A DNA stretch of 64,000 nt from Clostridium bowmanii (lineage in GTDB: Bacteria; Bacillota; Clostridia; Clostridiales; Clostridiaceae). The stretch is taken from NCBI RefSeq assembly GCF_018861315.1, contig NZ_JAHLDL010000012.1, forward strand, positions 62,001 through 126,000. The letters are read 5' to 3'. Shown in pieces: positions 37,661-46,089 of this stretch. Position 1 is the first letter of the stretch, and each line of letters starts with the position of its first letter. A program made the position numbers and the translations under genes. A model generated the notes under the pieces. The model searched no databases, was not told where the DNA came from, and saw only the letters and a list, made by a program, of their open reading frames with translations.

Positions 37661-37864
37661 TATAATTACGATTCACCTTGATAATAATAATTTGTCGCTG
37701 TATATATAAGTAAAAAATGTTTTTAAAAAAAATTGTATTTACGACCTACATTTAATTGTAGTATTATAGATTTATAACTATTTATTGGATTATAAAAATA
37801 GTTAAGTATTATATGGATAAGTATTATAACAAAGGTAAAATTATTATTTGATGGGAGATAGGGT
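37661..37864 (+). promoter_or_regulatory. Upstream region of the S41 peptidase gene
   Basis: AT-rich; a possible promoter lies around 37734-37768 (TTGTAT, then TATTATAGA), but spacing is loose. The ribosome site GATGGGAG is at 37851-37858. Nothing else supportable. Confidence 0.35.
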
Positions 37865-39499
37865 ATGAAAAAGCAATCGTTTATAAATATTAATAAGTTT
37901 CAAAAGGTATTAAGCATATTATTAATACTATTATTTTTAAATCCCATATATGCAAAAGTAGTAGCTCAGCCTACTGTACTTCAAGAAGGCAAAAATATTA
38001 TAAAAAGCAATTATGTAAATACAGTATCGGATTACGTATTAAATGCACCAGATCTAACTGAAATGGTTAAGAGACTTAATGATCCCTATTCTGATTATTT
38101 TACAAAAAAAGAGTACTCAGAATTTACAGGCAGTATTAACAATACATTTAGTGGAATCGGTATCGGAATAGATCTGGTGCCAGAAGGAATAAGGGTGTCC
38201 AGGGTTATTGAAAACTCCCCAGCAATAGATGCAGGACTTGTGGCAGGAGATATTATTGTACAAGCAGATAACAGCAGTTTAGTTGGAATTACATCTACTG
38301 AGGAAGCAATAAAATATATAAAGGGTGAATCAGGTACTTATGTGAAGATAGTAGTGCATAGAGGTACAGAGGTACTTAATTTTAATATTCAGCGTAGAGA
38401 AATAAAGTCACCAACTGTAGAGTGTAAAATGCTAACAGGTAAGGTAGCATATATAACTATTGTGTCTTTTGGCGAGGATACTGGTGATTTGTTTTCGAAA
38501 GCCCTAACTAAAATGAATGATTTGGGAGCTAAAAGTTATATTATAGACCTAAGATATAATGGTGGTGGATATATGGGCACGGCACTAGATATAGCAGGCC
38601 ATTTTATTGGGAATGAACCAGCGATTATTATAGAAGATAAAAATTCAGTACAATATAAGTATAAAGCAGTGGCCCATGATAAACTTATAGACAAGCCAAT
38701 AATTTTTTTGATAAATCAATATTCCGCTAGTGCATCGGAGATATTAGCAGCAGCGGTTAAGGATTATGACAAGGCGTTGTTTGTAGGCACAACAACTTAT
38801 GGAAAAGGTGTTGCTCAACAGATGTTTCCGTTGTCTGATGGCAGCTATCTTAAACTTACTGTGGAAAAATTTTTTTCTCCACAAGGTAATATAATTCATA
38901 AGATTGGAATATCTCCAGATTTTAAAGCAGCGGATGATGTAGTTGATTCATTAAAGGTGGCAAACTTACTTCTTAGTGGTGCAAGTGTGCCTAAAGACAA
39001 AAGTGGTTATATGAGAATTGATCTAGATGGTAAAGAGTTTTATATTGACCTTAAAATGGCTAGAAGTGAGGAGTATTGGACTACATTTACTTACATACTT
39101 AGCAAAAGTTCACTAAATAACTCCTATAGTGGAACTAATGTAGGTTGGGAGAAAATCACCAGTGATGAGTTAAGCAGTAATATTTTTCAGGGCTTTTCTA
39201 ATTATAAAATATTAAGTGATTTAAAAAAAGACTTAGATGTAGATAAACATTTTACCATTAATTTTAATATGAACATAGATCAAGATAGTATAAAGGCACA
39301 AGGAATTGAACTTATGGAAGCGAGTACTGGAAAAAGAATTTCACTGAAATTAGAGGCTAACAAGAATACTGTAATAGCAACACCAATAGAACAACTAGAA
39401 AAAGGACAAACATATTATTTGATAGTCAATGATAGTGTATCGGATATAAATGGGAAAAAAATAAAACAAGGCACTGTGATTAAATATATAATGCCTTAA
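37865..39499 (+). CDS. Carboxyl-terminal processing peptidase (S41), exported
   Basis: 544 residues. An N-terminal signal or anchor (about 15-33, ILLILLFLNPIYAKVVA) is followed by a pre-PDZ helix region (DLTEMVKRLNDPYSDYFTKKEY). The PDZ domain (about 95-185) has SGIGIGIDLVPEGI and AGLVAGDIIVQADNSSL, and the S41 core comes next. The catalytic dyad is Ser289 in QYSASASEIL and Lys314 in TYGKGVAQQ, 25 residues apart as in CtpB/D1P. After about residue 375 there is an extra copper-amine-oxidase/Ig-like C-terminal region of about 165 residues (ending FNMNIDQDSI ... YYLIVNDSVSDINGK) not found in minimal CtpA. It likely processes secreted or spore proteins. Monocistronic. Confidence 0.93.
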   Translation: MKKQSFININKFQKVLSILLILLFLNPIYAKVVAQPTVLQEGKNIIKSNYVNTVSDYVLNAPDLTEMVKRLNDPYSDYFTKKEYSEFTGSINNTFSGIGIGIDLVPEGIRVSRVIENSPAIDAGLVAGDIIVQADNSSLVGITSTEEAIKYIKGESGTYVKIVVHRGTEVLNFNIQRREIKSPTVECKMLTGKVAYITIVSFGEDTGDLFSKALTKMNDLGAKSYIIDLRYNGGGYMGTALDIAGHFIGNEPAIIIEDKNSVQYKYKAVAHDKLIDKPIIFLINQYSASASEILAAAVKDYDKALFVGTTTYGKGVAQQMFPLSDGSYLKLTVEKFFSPQGNIIHKIGISPDFKAADDVVDSLKVANLLLSGASVPKDKSGYMRIDLDGKEFYIDLKMARSEEYWTTFTYILSKSSLNNSYSGTNVGWEKITSDELSSNIFQGFSNYKILSDLKKDLDVDKHFTINFNMNIDQDSIKAQGIELMEASTGKRISLKLEANKNTVIATPIEQLEKGQTYYLIVNDSVSDINGKKIKQGTVIKYIMP

Positions 39500-39974
39500 T
39501 GTAGCATATTATTTTAAAAACTTATATAAGGTTTAAAACTTGTAAAAAATATGAAAAAATAATATTCATATAAGGTTCAAAGTTTTATAAAAAAGGCTCA
39601 TCATTTTCTTTGAAAATGTGAGCCTTTTTTATGTTCTATACGCGTAGAAACCATTTATTAGGTTAGATTATAAACTTTGCTTGTATAAAGATAGTAAATG
39701 AATTAGGTAAGTGTATTTATGATGTAATAATTTTATTTTGTAGTATAGATATTTATACAATATAAAGACTGAAAATTGCAAAAAGAATTATTAATCTACA
39801 AAAGGATGTAAATATCTAAGGAAAATAGAAGTCGAAGAAAATATATTGCCAATTTATAACATATATACTATAATTTACTTAAATTGATGGACAATAACAT
39901 TAAATTATTTTAAAACCATATAATTGTATTGGTATCAAAATTTGACTCTATTAAATTTAAAGGGGGAATAATGA
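39500..39974 (+). other. Gene-free interval before the second Opp operon
   Basis: It holds an imperfect direct repeat (about 26 nt at 39524 and 39568, both beginning ATATAAGGTT), a strong terminator (39589-39630), and about 340 nt of AT-rich sequence. The oppA leader and promoter must lie in the last part, but I cannot fix a convincing -35/-10 pair. No coding sequence seen. Confidence 0.5.
39589..39630 (+). terminator. Terminator of the S41 peptidase gene
   Basis: AAAAAAGGCTCA pairs with TGAGCCTTTTTT and ATTTTC with GAAAAT; T run at the end. Confidence 0.93.
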
Positions 39975-41687
39975 TTGAAAAGGAAAGTTGTTGCATTTTT
40001 AAGTTTAGCTATGTCAATGACATTATTGTTTTCGGCTTGCGGTAAAAGTGGTGCTGGGGGTGCAGGAAAGGATTTAAAAGCATCAGAGGTTATTGTTGCA
40101 GTAAATCCAGAAAAATTACCACCAACAGCAACAAATAGAAAAGATACTATAGTTATTGGATTTACAGCACCAGAAGGAAAATTCAACCCTATTTATGGAG
40201 GTACAATTGATGATAGTTATGTCACTGAATTAGTGTTTGAAGGGTTAATGTCAAATGATGTTCAAGGAAATCCTACAGGTCTTGTAGCTAAAAAATGGGA
40301 GATTTCAGAGGATAATAAAACTTATACTTTCATTATAAACAAGGGAATTAAATTTAGTAATGGTGAAGAATTAAAGGCTAAAGATATCGAATTTACTTAT
40401 ACAGCTCTTTGTGACCCGAAGTATGATGGACCAAGAGCGGACGCAGTAGAAAAATTAGCTGGGTACAAGGAATACAACAAAGGCGATGCTAAAACGGTTA
40501 CAGGAATAAAGGTTATAGACGATTATACAATTTCCTTTACTTTAACGGAAGTTAAAGCACCAGCTTTAAGTGGTGATTTTGGTTATGGGATTATGTGTAA
40601 AAGCTATTACACTTTTGAAAAGGGTAATGTAGCAAAATTAAAAGAGTTATTCTTAAAACCAATGGGATCTGGTCCTTACCTTTTTAAAACATATAAAGCA
40701 GGACAAGAAGCTGACTTTGAGAAAAACCCTACTTATTGGAAGGGTGAAGCTAAGATTAATAAGCTAATACTAAAAGTTACTAATGCTCAGACTGCCATTC
40801 AATCATTATCCGCTGGTGAAGTAGATATTGATAGAATTGGAACCTCACCAGAAAATATTCAAATGCTTAAAACATCAGGGTTTGTAAATATGCAATTGTA
40901 TCCAGCAAATTCATATGGATATATGGGTTTAAACCTTAAGGATGAAAAATTAAAAGATGTGAAAGTACGTAAGGCACTTATTTATGGACTCAATAGAAAA
41001 GGATTTATAGATGCTAAATATAAAGGCTATGCTGAAGTTTGTAATTCACCAGTATCGCAAGTCTCTTGGGCATATTCTGATGATGTAACCAAATATGCAT
41101 ATGATCCTGCAAAAGCAAATACTTTATTAGAAGAAGCAGGTTGGCTTAAAAAGGATGATGGCTTTAGATATAAGGATGGCAAGAAGTTTGAAATTCACTG
41201 GATGACTTACAAAGGAAGTAAATACGTTGATATGTTAATTCCAATAGTAAAAGAGAATTGGAAGGCTATAGGAATAGATGTTATTCCTGAATTAATGGAA
41301 TTCAATACACTATGTACAAAGGTTTATGATGAGCAAAAGTTTGAAATGTTTAATATGTCTTGGAGTTTAAGTATTGATCCAGATCCATCAGGAATATTTT
41401 CAGCGAAACAAGCAGAGCTAGGTGGATTCAATGCAGGGAACTGGATAAATCCTGAAAGTCTAAAATTAATGACAGCTGCGCTTAAGACCACTGATACAAA
41501 CGAAAGAAAGAAACTATATGGAGAATGGTTAAAACTATTTACAGAGGATGTTCCATATATTTTGTTGGATCAAAGTAAAGAAATGTGGGCTGTAAGTTCA
41601 AGAGTTAAAGGTATAAGCTTATCTCCATATATTAGGTTTACTTATCAAATTGCAGAGGCAGAATTAGTTGTTCCTAAGGCTAAATAG
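39975..41687 (+). CDS. Oligopeptide-binding lipoprotein OppA-like (system 2)
   Basis: 570 residues, SBP_bac_5 family, first gene of the second Opp operon. Lipobox FSAC-G (Cys about 22). Landmarks: DTIVIGFTAPEGKFNPIYGG, YVTELVFEGLMSNDVQG, YTFIINKGIKFSNGEELKAKDIEFTY, MGSGPYLFKTYKAGQ, and VRKALIYGLNRKGFIDAKY. The TTG start at 39975 follows AAAGGGGGAA. A nearby ATG (39971) is in another frame. It is only distantly similar to the system 1 receptor, so peptide preference probably differs. Confidence 0.93.
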   Translation: MKRKVVAFLSLAMSMTLLFSACGKSGAGGAGKDLKASEVIVAVNPEKLPPTATNRKDTIVIGFTAPEGKFNPIYGGTIDDSYVTELVFEGLMSNDVQGNPTGLVAKKWEISEDNKTYTFIINKGIKFSNGEELKAKDIEFTYTALCDPKYDGPRADAVEKLAGYKEYNKGDAKTVTGIKVIDDYTISFTLTEVKAPALSGDFGYGIMCKSYYTFEKGNVAKLKELFLKPMGSGPYLFKTYKAGQEADFEKNPTYWKGEAKINKLILKVTNAQTAIQSLSAGEVDIDRIGTSPENIQMLKTSGFVNMQLYPANSYGYMGLNLKDEKLKDVKVRKALIYGLNRKGFIDAKYKGYAEVCNSPVSQVSWAYSDDVTKYAYDPAKANTLLEEAGWLKKDDGFRYKDGKKFEIHWMTYKGSKYVDMLIPIVKENWKAIGIDVIPELMEFNTLCTKVYDEQKFEMFNMSWSLSIDPDPSGIFSAKQAELGGFNAGNWINPESLKLMTAALKTTDTNERKKLYGEWLKLFTEDVPYILLDQSKEMWAVSSRVKGISLSPYIRFTYQIAEAELVVPKAK

Positions 41688-41789
41688 TTAAATAAAATTT
41701 TAACTACATCTCAGAAGAAATGTTTCCCACTTCTATATGGGGAATAACAATTGCTCCGCAGGAGATGATTTAATTATCTTAATATATTT

Positions 41790-41819
41790 TACTATGCTTG
41801 GCTAACCCCAAGCATAGTT
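41790..41819 (+). promoter_or_regulatory. Intra-operon hairpin between oppA and oppB (system 2)
   Basis: ACTATGCTTGG pairs with CCAAGCATAGT around a short loop, followed by TTTAAAAGGGGG, the oppB ribosome site. The T run is weak, so I read it as a partial terminator or mRNA stabiliser that would keep oppA expression above oppBCDF. This is a common arrangement. Confidence 0.6.
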
Positions 41820-41835
41820 TAAAAGGGGGATTATC

Positions 41836-42798
41836 ATGAGGCAGTATATAACTAGAAGATTGCTGCAAATGATACCAGTTTTAATAGGGGTATCTATAGT
41901 AATATTTTTAATAGTGCAGCTAGCACCAGGGGATGCATTAACAGGTAAAATGGATAAGGGACTCACAGCAGAAAGAAAGCAAGAATTAAGACACCAAATG
42001 GGTCTAGATTTACGATTGGACCAGCAGTACCTTAGATGGGCAGGTGGAGTGCTCCATGGGGATTTTGGTGAGTCTACTAACTTTAAACAACCAGTAGGGA
42101 AAGTTATGAACACATATATATGGAATAGCTTTTACTTAGCTATCTTATCATTAATACTAAGTGTATTAATTTCAATTCCAATCGGGGTAGTTTCTGCTAC
42201 CAAACAGTACTCAAGATTTGATGCATTTTTCACCGTGTTTGCACTGATAGGGATTTCTATGCCCTCTTTCTTTTTTGGAATGCTTCTTATAAAAATATTC
42301 GCTGTAGATCTTGGAGTACTGCCAGTTACTGGAATGACAACAGCGGGAAATGTAGCAACGGGCCTTTCATATTTTTTAGATGTAGCTCGTCATATGATAC
42401 TTCCATTAATTGTACTTACTTTAGGTAGTGTTGCAGGTCTTATGAGATACACAAGGTCTAGTATGTTAGAAGTTATAAGGCAGGATTATATAAGAACTGC
42501 TAGAGCTAAAGGCCTTAAGGAAAAGGTGGTTATATATAGACATGCTCTTAGAAATGGAATGATTCCTGTTATTACACTACTTGGATTTTGGCTTCCTGGA
42601 TTATTTTCTGGAGCTTTTATTACAGAGACAATTTTTGGTTGGCCTGGTATAGGACCTATAGCAATTAATGCAGTAAGTGGACGCGATTATCCACTACTTA
42701 TGGGTATAAATATCTTACTTGCAGCATTAACGTTGTTTGGAAACTTAATTGCAGATGTAACTTATGCCGTAGTTGATCCGAGAATAAGGCTAAAATAG
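41836..42798 (+). CDS. Oligopeptide ABC transporter permease OppB-like (system 2)
   Basis: 320 residues. MRQYITRRLLQMIPVLIGVS, then VQLAPGDALTGKMDKGLT, HQMGLDLRLDQQYLRW and GDFGEST, the EAA loop SMLEVIRQDYIRTARAKGLKEKVV, and the end DVTYAVVDPRIRLK. Six-helix peptide permease. AAAAGGGGGA lies upstream. Followed 11 nt later by oppC. Confidence 0.93.
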   Translation: MRQYITRRLLQMIPVLIGVSIVIFLIVQLAPGDALTGKMDKGLTAERKQELRHQMGLDLRLDQQYLRWAGGVLHGDFGESTNFKQPVGKVMNTYIWNSFYLAILSLILSVLISIPIGVVSATKQYSRFDAFFTVFALIGISMPSFFFGMLLIKIFAVDLGVLPVTGMTTAGNVATGLSYFLDVARHMILPLIVLTLGSVAGLMRYTRSSMLEVIRQDYIRTARAKGLKEKVVIYRHALRNGMIPVITLLGFWLPGLFSGAFITETIFGWPGIGPIAINAVSGRDYPLLMGINILLAALTLFGNLIADVTYAVVDPRIRLK

Positions 42799-42809
42799 GA
42801 GGTATCAAA

Positions 42810-43727
42810 ATGCAATTAGAAGTAAAACCAAAAGGGAAGGATGCTAAAAAAGAAGAAATTTTGAGCCCTTGGAAGATAATAAGAAAAAGATTAAAGAAGA
42901 ATAAACTAGCTATGTTTGGAATGTATATACTGCTTTTTATGATACTTATGGCGGTGTTTGGTCCAATCATATCACATTATAAAATGGATACCATAGATTT
43001 ATTTAATGTATCAGCATCTCCATCTTTTAAACATATTTTGGGTACTGATGATGTGGGGAGAGATGTTTTAGTAAGAGTTATGTATGGTGGCAGAATATCT
43101 CTTTCAGTAGGAGTGCTTGCCGTACTTGTTGAAGTACTAATTGGAAGCATACTAGGGGGCATAGCAGGCTTTTATGGTGGAATGGTGGATAGCATAATAA
43201 TGAGGATAGTTGATATATTTTTATGTTTTCCAAGCTTACCACTACTTATAATGCTTGCAGCGGTAATGTCAGATTTACAAGTTCCACCACAGTATAGGAT
43301 GTACGTGGTTATGTTTATTATAGGCATACTTGGATGGCCAGGGCTTTGTCGTATTGTTCGTGGGCAAATATTATCTCTTAGAGAACAAGAATTTATGCAG
43401 GCGGCGGAAGCATTAGGTCTTAGGGACAAAAGAAAAATATTTAGTCATTTACTACCAAATACTTTTTCCTCTATTATAGTTTCAGCTACTTTAGGTATAG
43501 GTGGTGCAATACTAACGGAGTCGGCATTGAGTTTTCTAGGACTTGGAGTTACTCCACCAACACCATCTTGGGGTCAAATGATTCAGTCAGTTAATGATGC
43601 ATATATATTGCAATTTCAACCTTGGGTCTGGGCACCTCCTGGTATATGTATATTTTTAACCGTAATGGGTATAAATTTATTTGGAGATGGACTTAGGGAT
43701 GCCATTGATCCAAAACTAAAGGTTTAG
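42810..43727 (+). CDS. Oligopeptide ABC transporter permease OppC-like (system 2)
   Basis: 305 residues. The N-terminal WKIIRKRLKKNKLAMFGMYIL, HILGTDDVGRDVLVRVMYGGRISL and CRIVRGQILSLREQEFMQAAEALG mark OppC/DppC, and it closes with DGLRDAIDPKLKV. AGGAGG lies before the ATG. Followed 12 nt later by oppD. Confidence 0.93.
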   Translation: MQLEVKPKGKDAKKEEILSPWKIIRKRLKKNKLAMFGMYILLFMILMAVFGPIISHYKMDTIDLFNVSASPSFKHILGTDDVGRDVLVRVMYGGRISLSVGVLAVLVEVLIGSILGGIAGFYGGMVDSIIMRIVDIFLCFPSLPLLIMLAAVMSDLQVPPQYRMYVVMFIIGILGWPGLCRIVRGQILSLREQEFMQAAEALGLRDKRKIFSHLLPNTFSSIIVSATLGIGGAILTESALSFLGLGVTPPTPSWGQMIQSVNDAYILQFQPWVWAPPGICIFLTVMGINLFGDGLRDAIDPKLKV

Positions 43728-43739
43728 GGGGCATGCTAT

Positions 43740-44717
43740 ATGAGTAAGAATTTAGTTGAAATAAAGAATTTAAAAACCTATTTTTATACAGAAGATGGCA
43801 TTGTAAAAGCAGTTGATGATGTTAGTTTTAATATTAGGGAAGGTGAAATAATAGGTGTGGTTGGGGAATCGGGTTGTGGTAAAAGTGTTACAGCAATGTC
43901 AATAATGAGACTTATTCCGTCACCGCCAGGAAAAATAGTTGGCGGAGAAATTCTATTTGAAGACAAAAAGATATTAGAACTTAAAGATGATGAAATGAGA
44001 AAAATTAGGGGCAATGAAATAGCCGTAATATTTCAAGAACCTATGACCTCTTTAAACCCAATATTTACTATAGGGTACCAAATAGAAGAAGTAATTCAAC
44101 TTCATCAAAAGTTAAATAAAATTCAAACTAAAAAAAAGGCGGTAGAAGTGTTAAAGCTAGTTGGGGTGCCAAGATCAGAAGACATTGTGAAGTGCTATCC
44201 TCATGAGCTTAGTGGGGGCATGCGTCAAAGGGCTATGATTGCAATGGCAGTGTCTTGTAATCCAAAGCTTTTAATAGCAGATGAGCCAACAACTGCCTTG
44301 GATGTAACCATTCAAGCACAGATACTTGATATTATGAAGGATTTAAAGAAAAAGCTTAACACCTCAATAATGCTTATCACTCATGATCTTGGTGTAATCG
44401 CCGAAATGGCAGAATATGTAGTAGTTATGTATGCTGGTAAGGTTGTTGAGGAAGCACCTGTAATTGAATTATTTAAAAATCCTATGCATCCATATACTGA
44501 AGGCTTAATGAAATCAAAACCGTCATTAGATAAAGATGTAGATAGATTATACTCAATACCGGGACAAGTTCCAAACCCAATTAATATGCCAGAAGAATGT
44601 TATTTTTGCGCCAGGTGCCCTAATGCTATGGATATTTGCAGGGTGCAGCAACCACCCATTAAAGAGATAAGACCAGGGCATAAGGTAGCTTGTTTTTTAT
44701 ATGAGGGAGGGAAATAA
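43740..44717 (+). CDS. Oligopeptide ABC transporter ATP-binding protein OppD-like (system 2)
   Basis: 325 residues. Walker A GESGCGKSVTAMS, Q-loop VIFQEPMTSLNPIFTIGYQ, signature LSGGMRQRAMIAMAV, Walker B LLIADEPTTALDVT, H-loop ITHDLGVIAEM, and C-terminal Cys-rich ECYFCARCPNAMDIC. Directly abuts oppF with no gap. Confidence 0.93.
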   Translation: MSKNLVEIKNLKTYFYTEDGIVKAVDDVSFNIREGEIIGVVGESGCGKSVTAMSIMRLIPSPPGKIVGGEILFEDKKILELKDDEMRKIRGNEIAVIFQEPMTSLNPIFTIGYQIEEVIQLHQKLNKIQTKKKAVEVLKLVGVPRSEDIVKCYPHELSGGMRQRAMIAMAVSCNPKLLIADEPTTALDVTIQAQILDIMKDLKKKLNTSIMLITHDLGVIAEMAEYVVVMYAGKVVEEAPVIELFKNPMHPYTEGLMKSKPSLDKDVDRLYSIPGQVPNPINMPEECYFCARCPNAMDICRVQQPPIKEIRPGHKVACFLYEGGK

Positions 44718-45683
44718 GTGAGCGATTCAATAGTGAGAGTAGAAAATTTAAAAACATATTTTCCTATTAGGGGTGGAATACTTCAAAAGACCGTAGGGTA
44801 TGTTAAAGCTGTAGATGGCGTATCTTTATATATAAAAAAAGGAGAAACTTTGGGACTAGTTGGTGAATCTGGCTGTGGTAAGACTACAGTTGGTAGAACT
44901 ATTTTAAGGCTTTTAAACAAAACAGAAGGAAATGTATATTTTAAAGATAAAAATGTATTTGAACTTTCTAAAAAAAATTTGAGAAATATACGGCCTAAGA
45001 TGCAAATAATTTTTCAAGACCCATATAGTTCACTTAATCCAAGGCTTACTGTAGGGCAAATAGTTGGGGAAGCGCTTTTAGACCATGGGTTATTACCTAA
45101 AAGTGAAATTGCTGGTAGAGTGCAAGAAGTGCTAGAGATTTGTGGACTTGCCCCTTATCATATAAGAAGATATCCTCATGAATTTTCAGGTGGACAAAGG
45201 CAGAGAATAGGAATAGCAAGAGCTCTTATATTAAATCCTGAATTTATAGTTGCAGATGAGCCTGTGTCAGCTCTTGATGTGTCTATTCAATCTCAAATAG
45301 TAAACTTAATGTGTGATCTTCAAGAACAAATGGGCTTTTCATATTTGTTTATTTCACATGACTTAAGTGTAGTTAAACATATAAGTCATAGAATAGGGGT
45401 TATGTATCTAGGATCATTGGTGGAACTTGCATTAAAAAATGAACTATACAATAATCCTCTTCATCCATATACGAAGGCTTTGCTGTCAGCTGTACCAATG
45501 CCAGATCCGACACTTAAGAGAGAGAGAATTATACTGCAAGGTGATATACCAAGTCCTGCAAATCCACCGCCAGGCTGCAAATTTCATACCCGCTGCCCTT
45601 ATGTTATGGAAAGGTGCAAAAGTGAGTGTCCCCAGTATAAAGATGTAGGTGGGGAACATTTTGTAGCATGCCATTTGATGTAG
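44718..45683 (+). CDS. Oligopeptide ABC transporter ATP-binding protein OppF-like (system 2)
   Basis: 321 residues from GTG 44718 (GGAGGG upstream). The YFPIRGGILQKTVGYVKAVDG N-terminus is typical of OppF. Walker A GESGCGKTTVGR, IIFQDPYSSLNPRLTV, FSGGQRQRIGIARAL, FIVADEPVSALDVS, and C-terminal PGCKFHTRCPYVMERC. Last core gene of the second Opp system. Confidence 0.93.
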   Translation: MSDSIVRVENLKTYFPIRGGILQKTVGYVKAVDGVSLYIKKGETLGLVGESGCGKTTVGRTILRLLNKTEGNVYFKDKNVFELSKKNLRNIRPKMQIIFQDPYSSLNPRLTVGQIVGEALLDHGLLPKSEIAGRVQEVLEICGLAPYHIRRYPHEFSGGQRQRIGIARALILNPEFIVADEPVSALDVSIQSQIVNLMCDLQEQMGFSYLFISHDLSVVKHISHRIGVMYLGSLVELALKNELYNNPLHPYTKALLSAVPMPDPTLKRERIILQGDIPSPANPPPGCKFHTRCPYVMERCKSECPQYKDVGGEHFVACHLM

Positions 45684-45763
45684 GTTTTACTTAGATATTA
45701 AGAACATGTATTTATTATAAGGTAAATTTATTTGGGATGCAAAATTAGAGGAGGGAGATTGCT

Positions 45764-45967
45764 ATGAAAACGGAAAGAGAATTCAAAGGGATAGTAGCTG
45801 GCGATTTGTTATGTAAAAAAGTTAAATATGATGATGGTGTAGGCTGGAAGGATATTGTAGCCATTATGATAGCACAATTTCAGATATTGATGCCTATAAT
45901 GCTTGTAGCTGCAATATTCATGACTTTGTTGTTATTCATTATAATGAAAGTATGGATTAGAGCTTAA
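45764..45967 (+). CDS. Small single-pass membrane protein behind the Opp2 operon
   Basis: 67 residues: a soluble N-terminal part (MKTEREFKGIVAGDLLCKKV ... GVGWKDIVAIMIAQFQ) and one hydrophobic helix (about 40-62, LMPIMLVAAIFMTLLLFIIM), ending KVWIRA. GAGGAGGGAG precedes the ATG and a terminator follows. It lies 80 nt behind oppF with no terminator between, so it may be co-transcribed and act as a small transporter accessory; this is inferred from position only. No family recognised. Confidence 0.65.
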   Translation: MKTEREFKGIVAGDLLCKKVKYDDGVGWKDIVAIMIAQFQILMPIMLVAAIFMTLLLFIIMKVWIRA

Positions 45968-45979
45968 TATAAATAATAG

Positions 45980-46035
45980 ACCCCAGTAATAGTGAAGAAT
46001 TTGCCTTCTGCAAATTTACACTATCACTAGGGTGT
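45980..46035 (+). terminator. Terminator after the small membrane protein gene
   Basis: ACCC-AGT-ATAGTG pairs with CACTAT-ACT-GGGT, with inner AATTTGC/GCAAATT; followed by TTTATTT. Confidence 0.85.
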
Positions 46036-46089
46036 TTATTTGGGTATAATTAAAGTATAATGTTATAACATGAAAAGGGTGGTACATAT

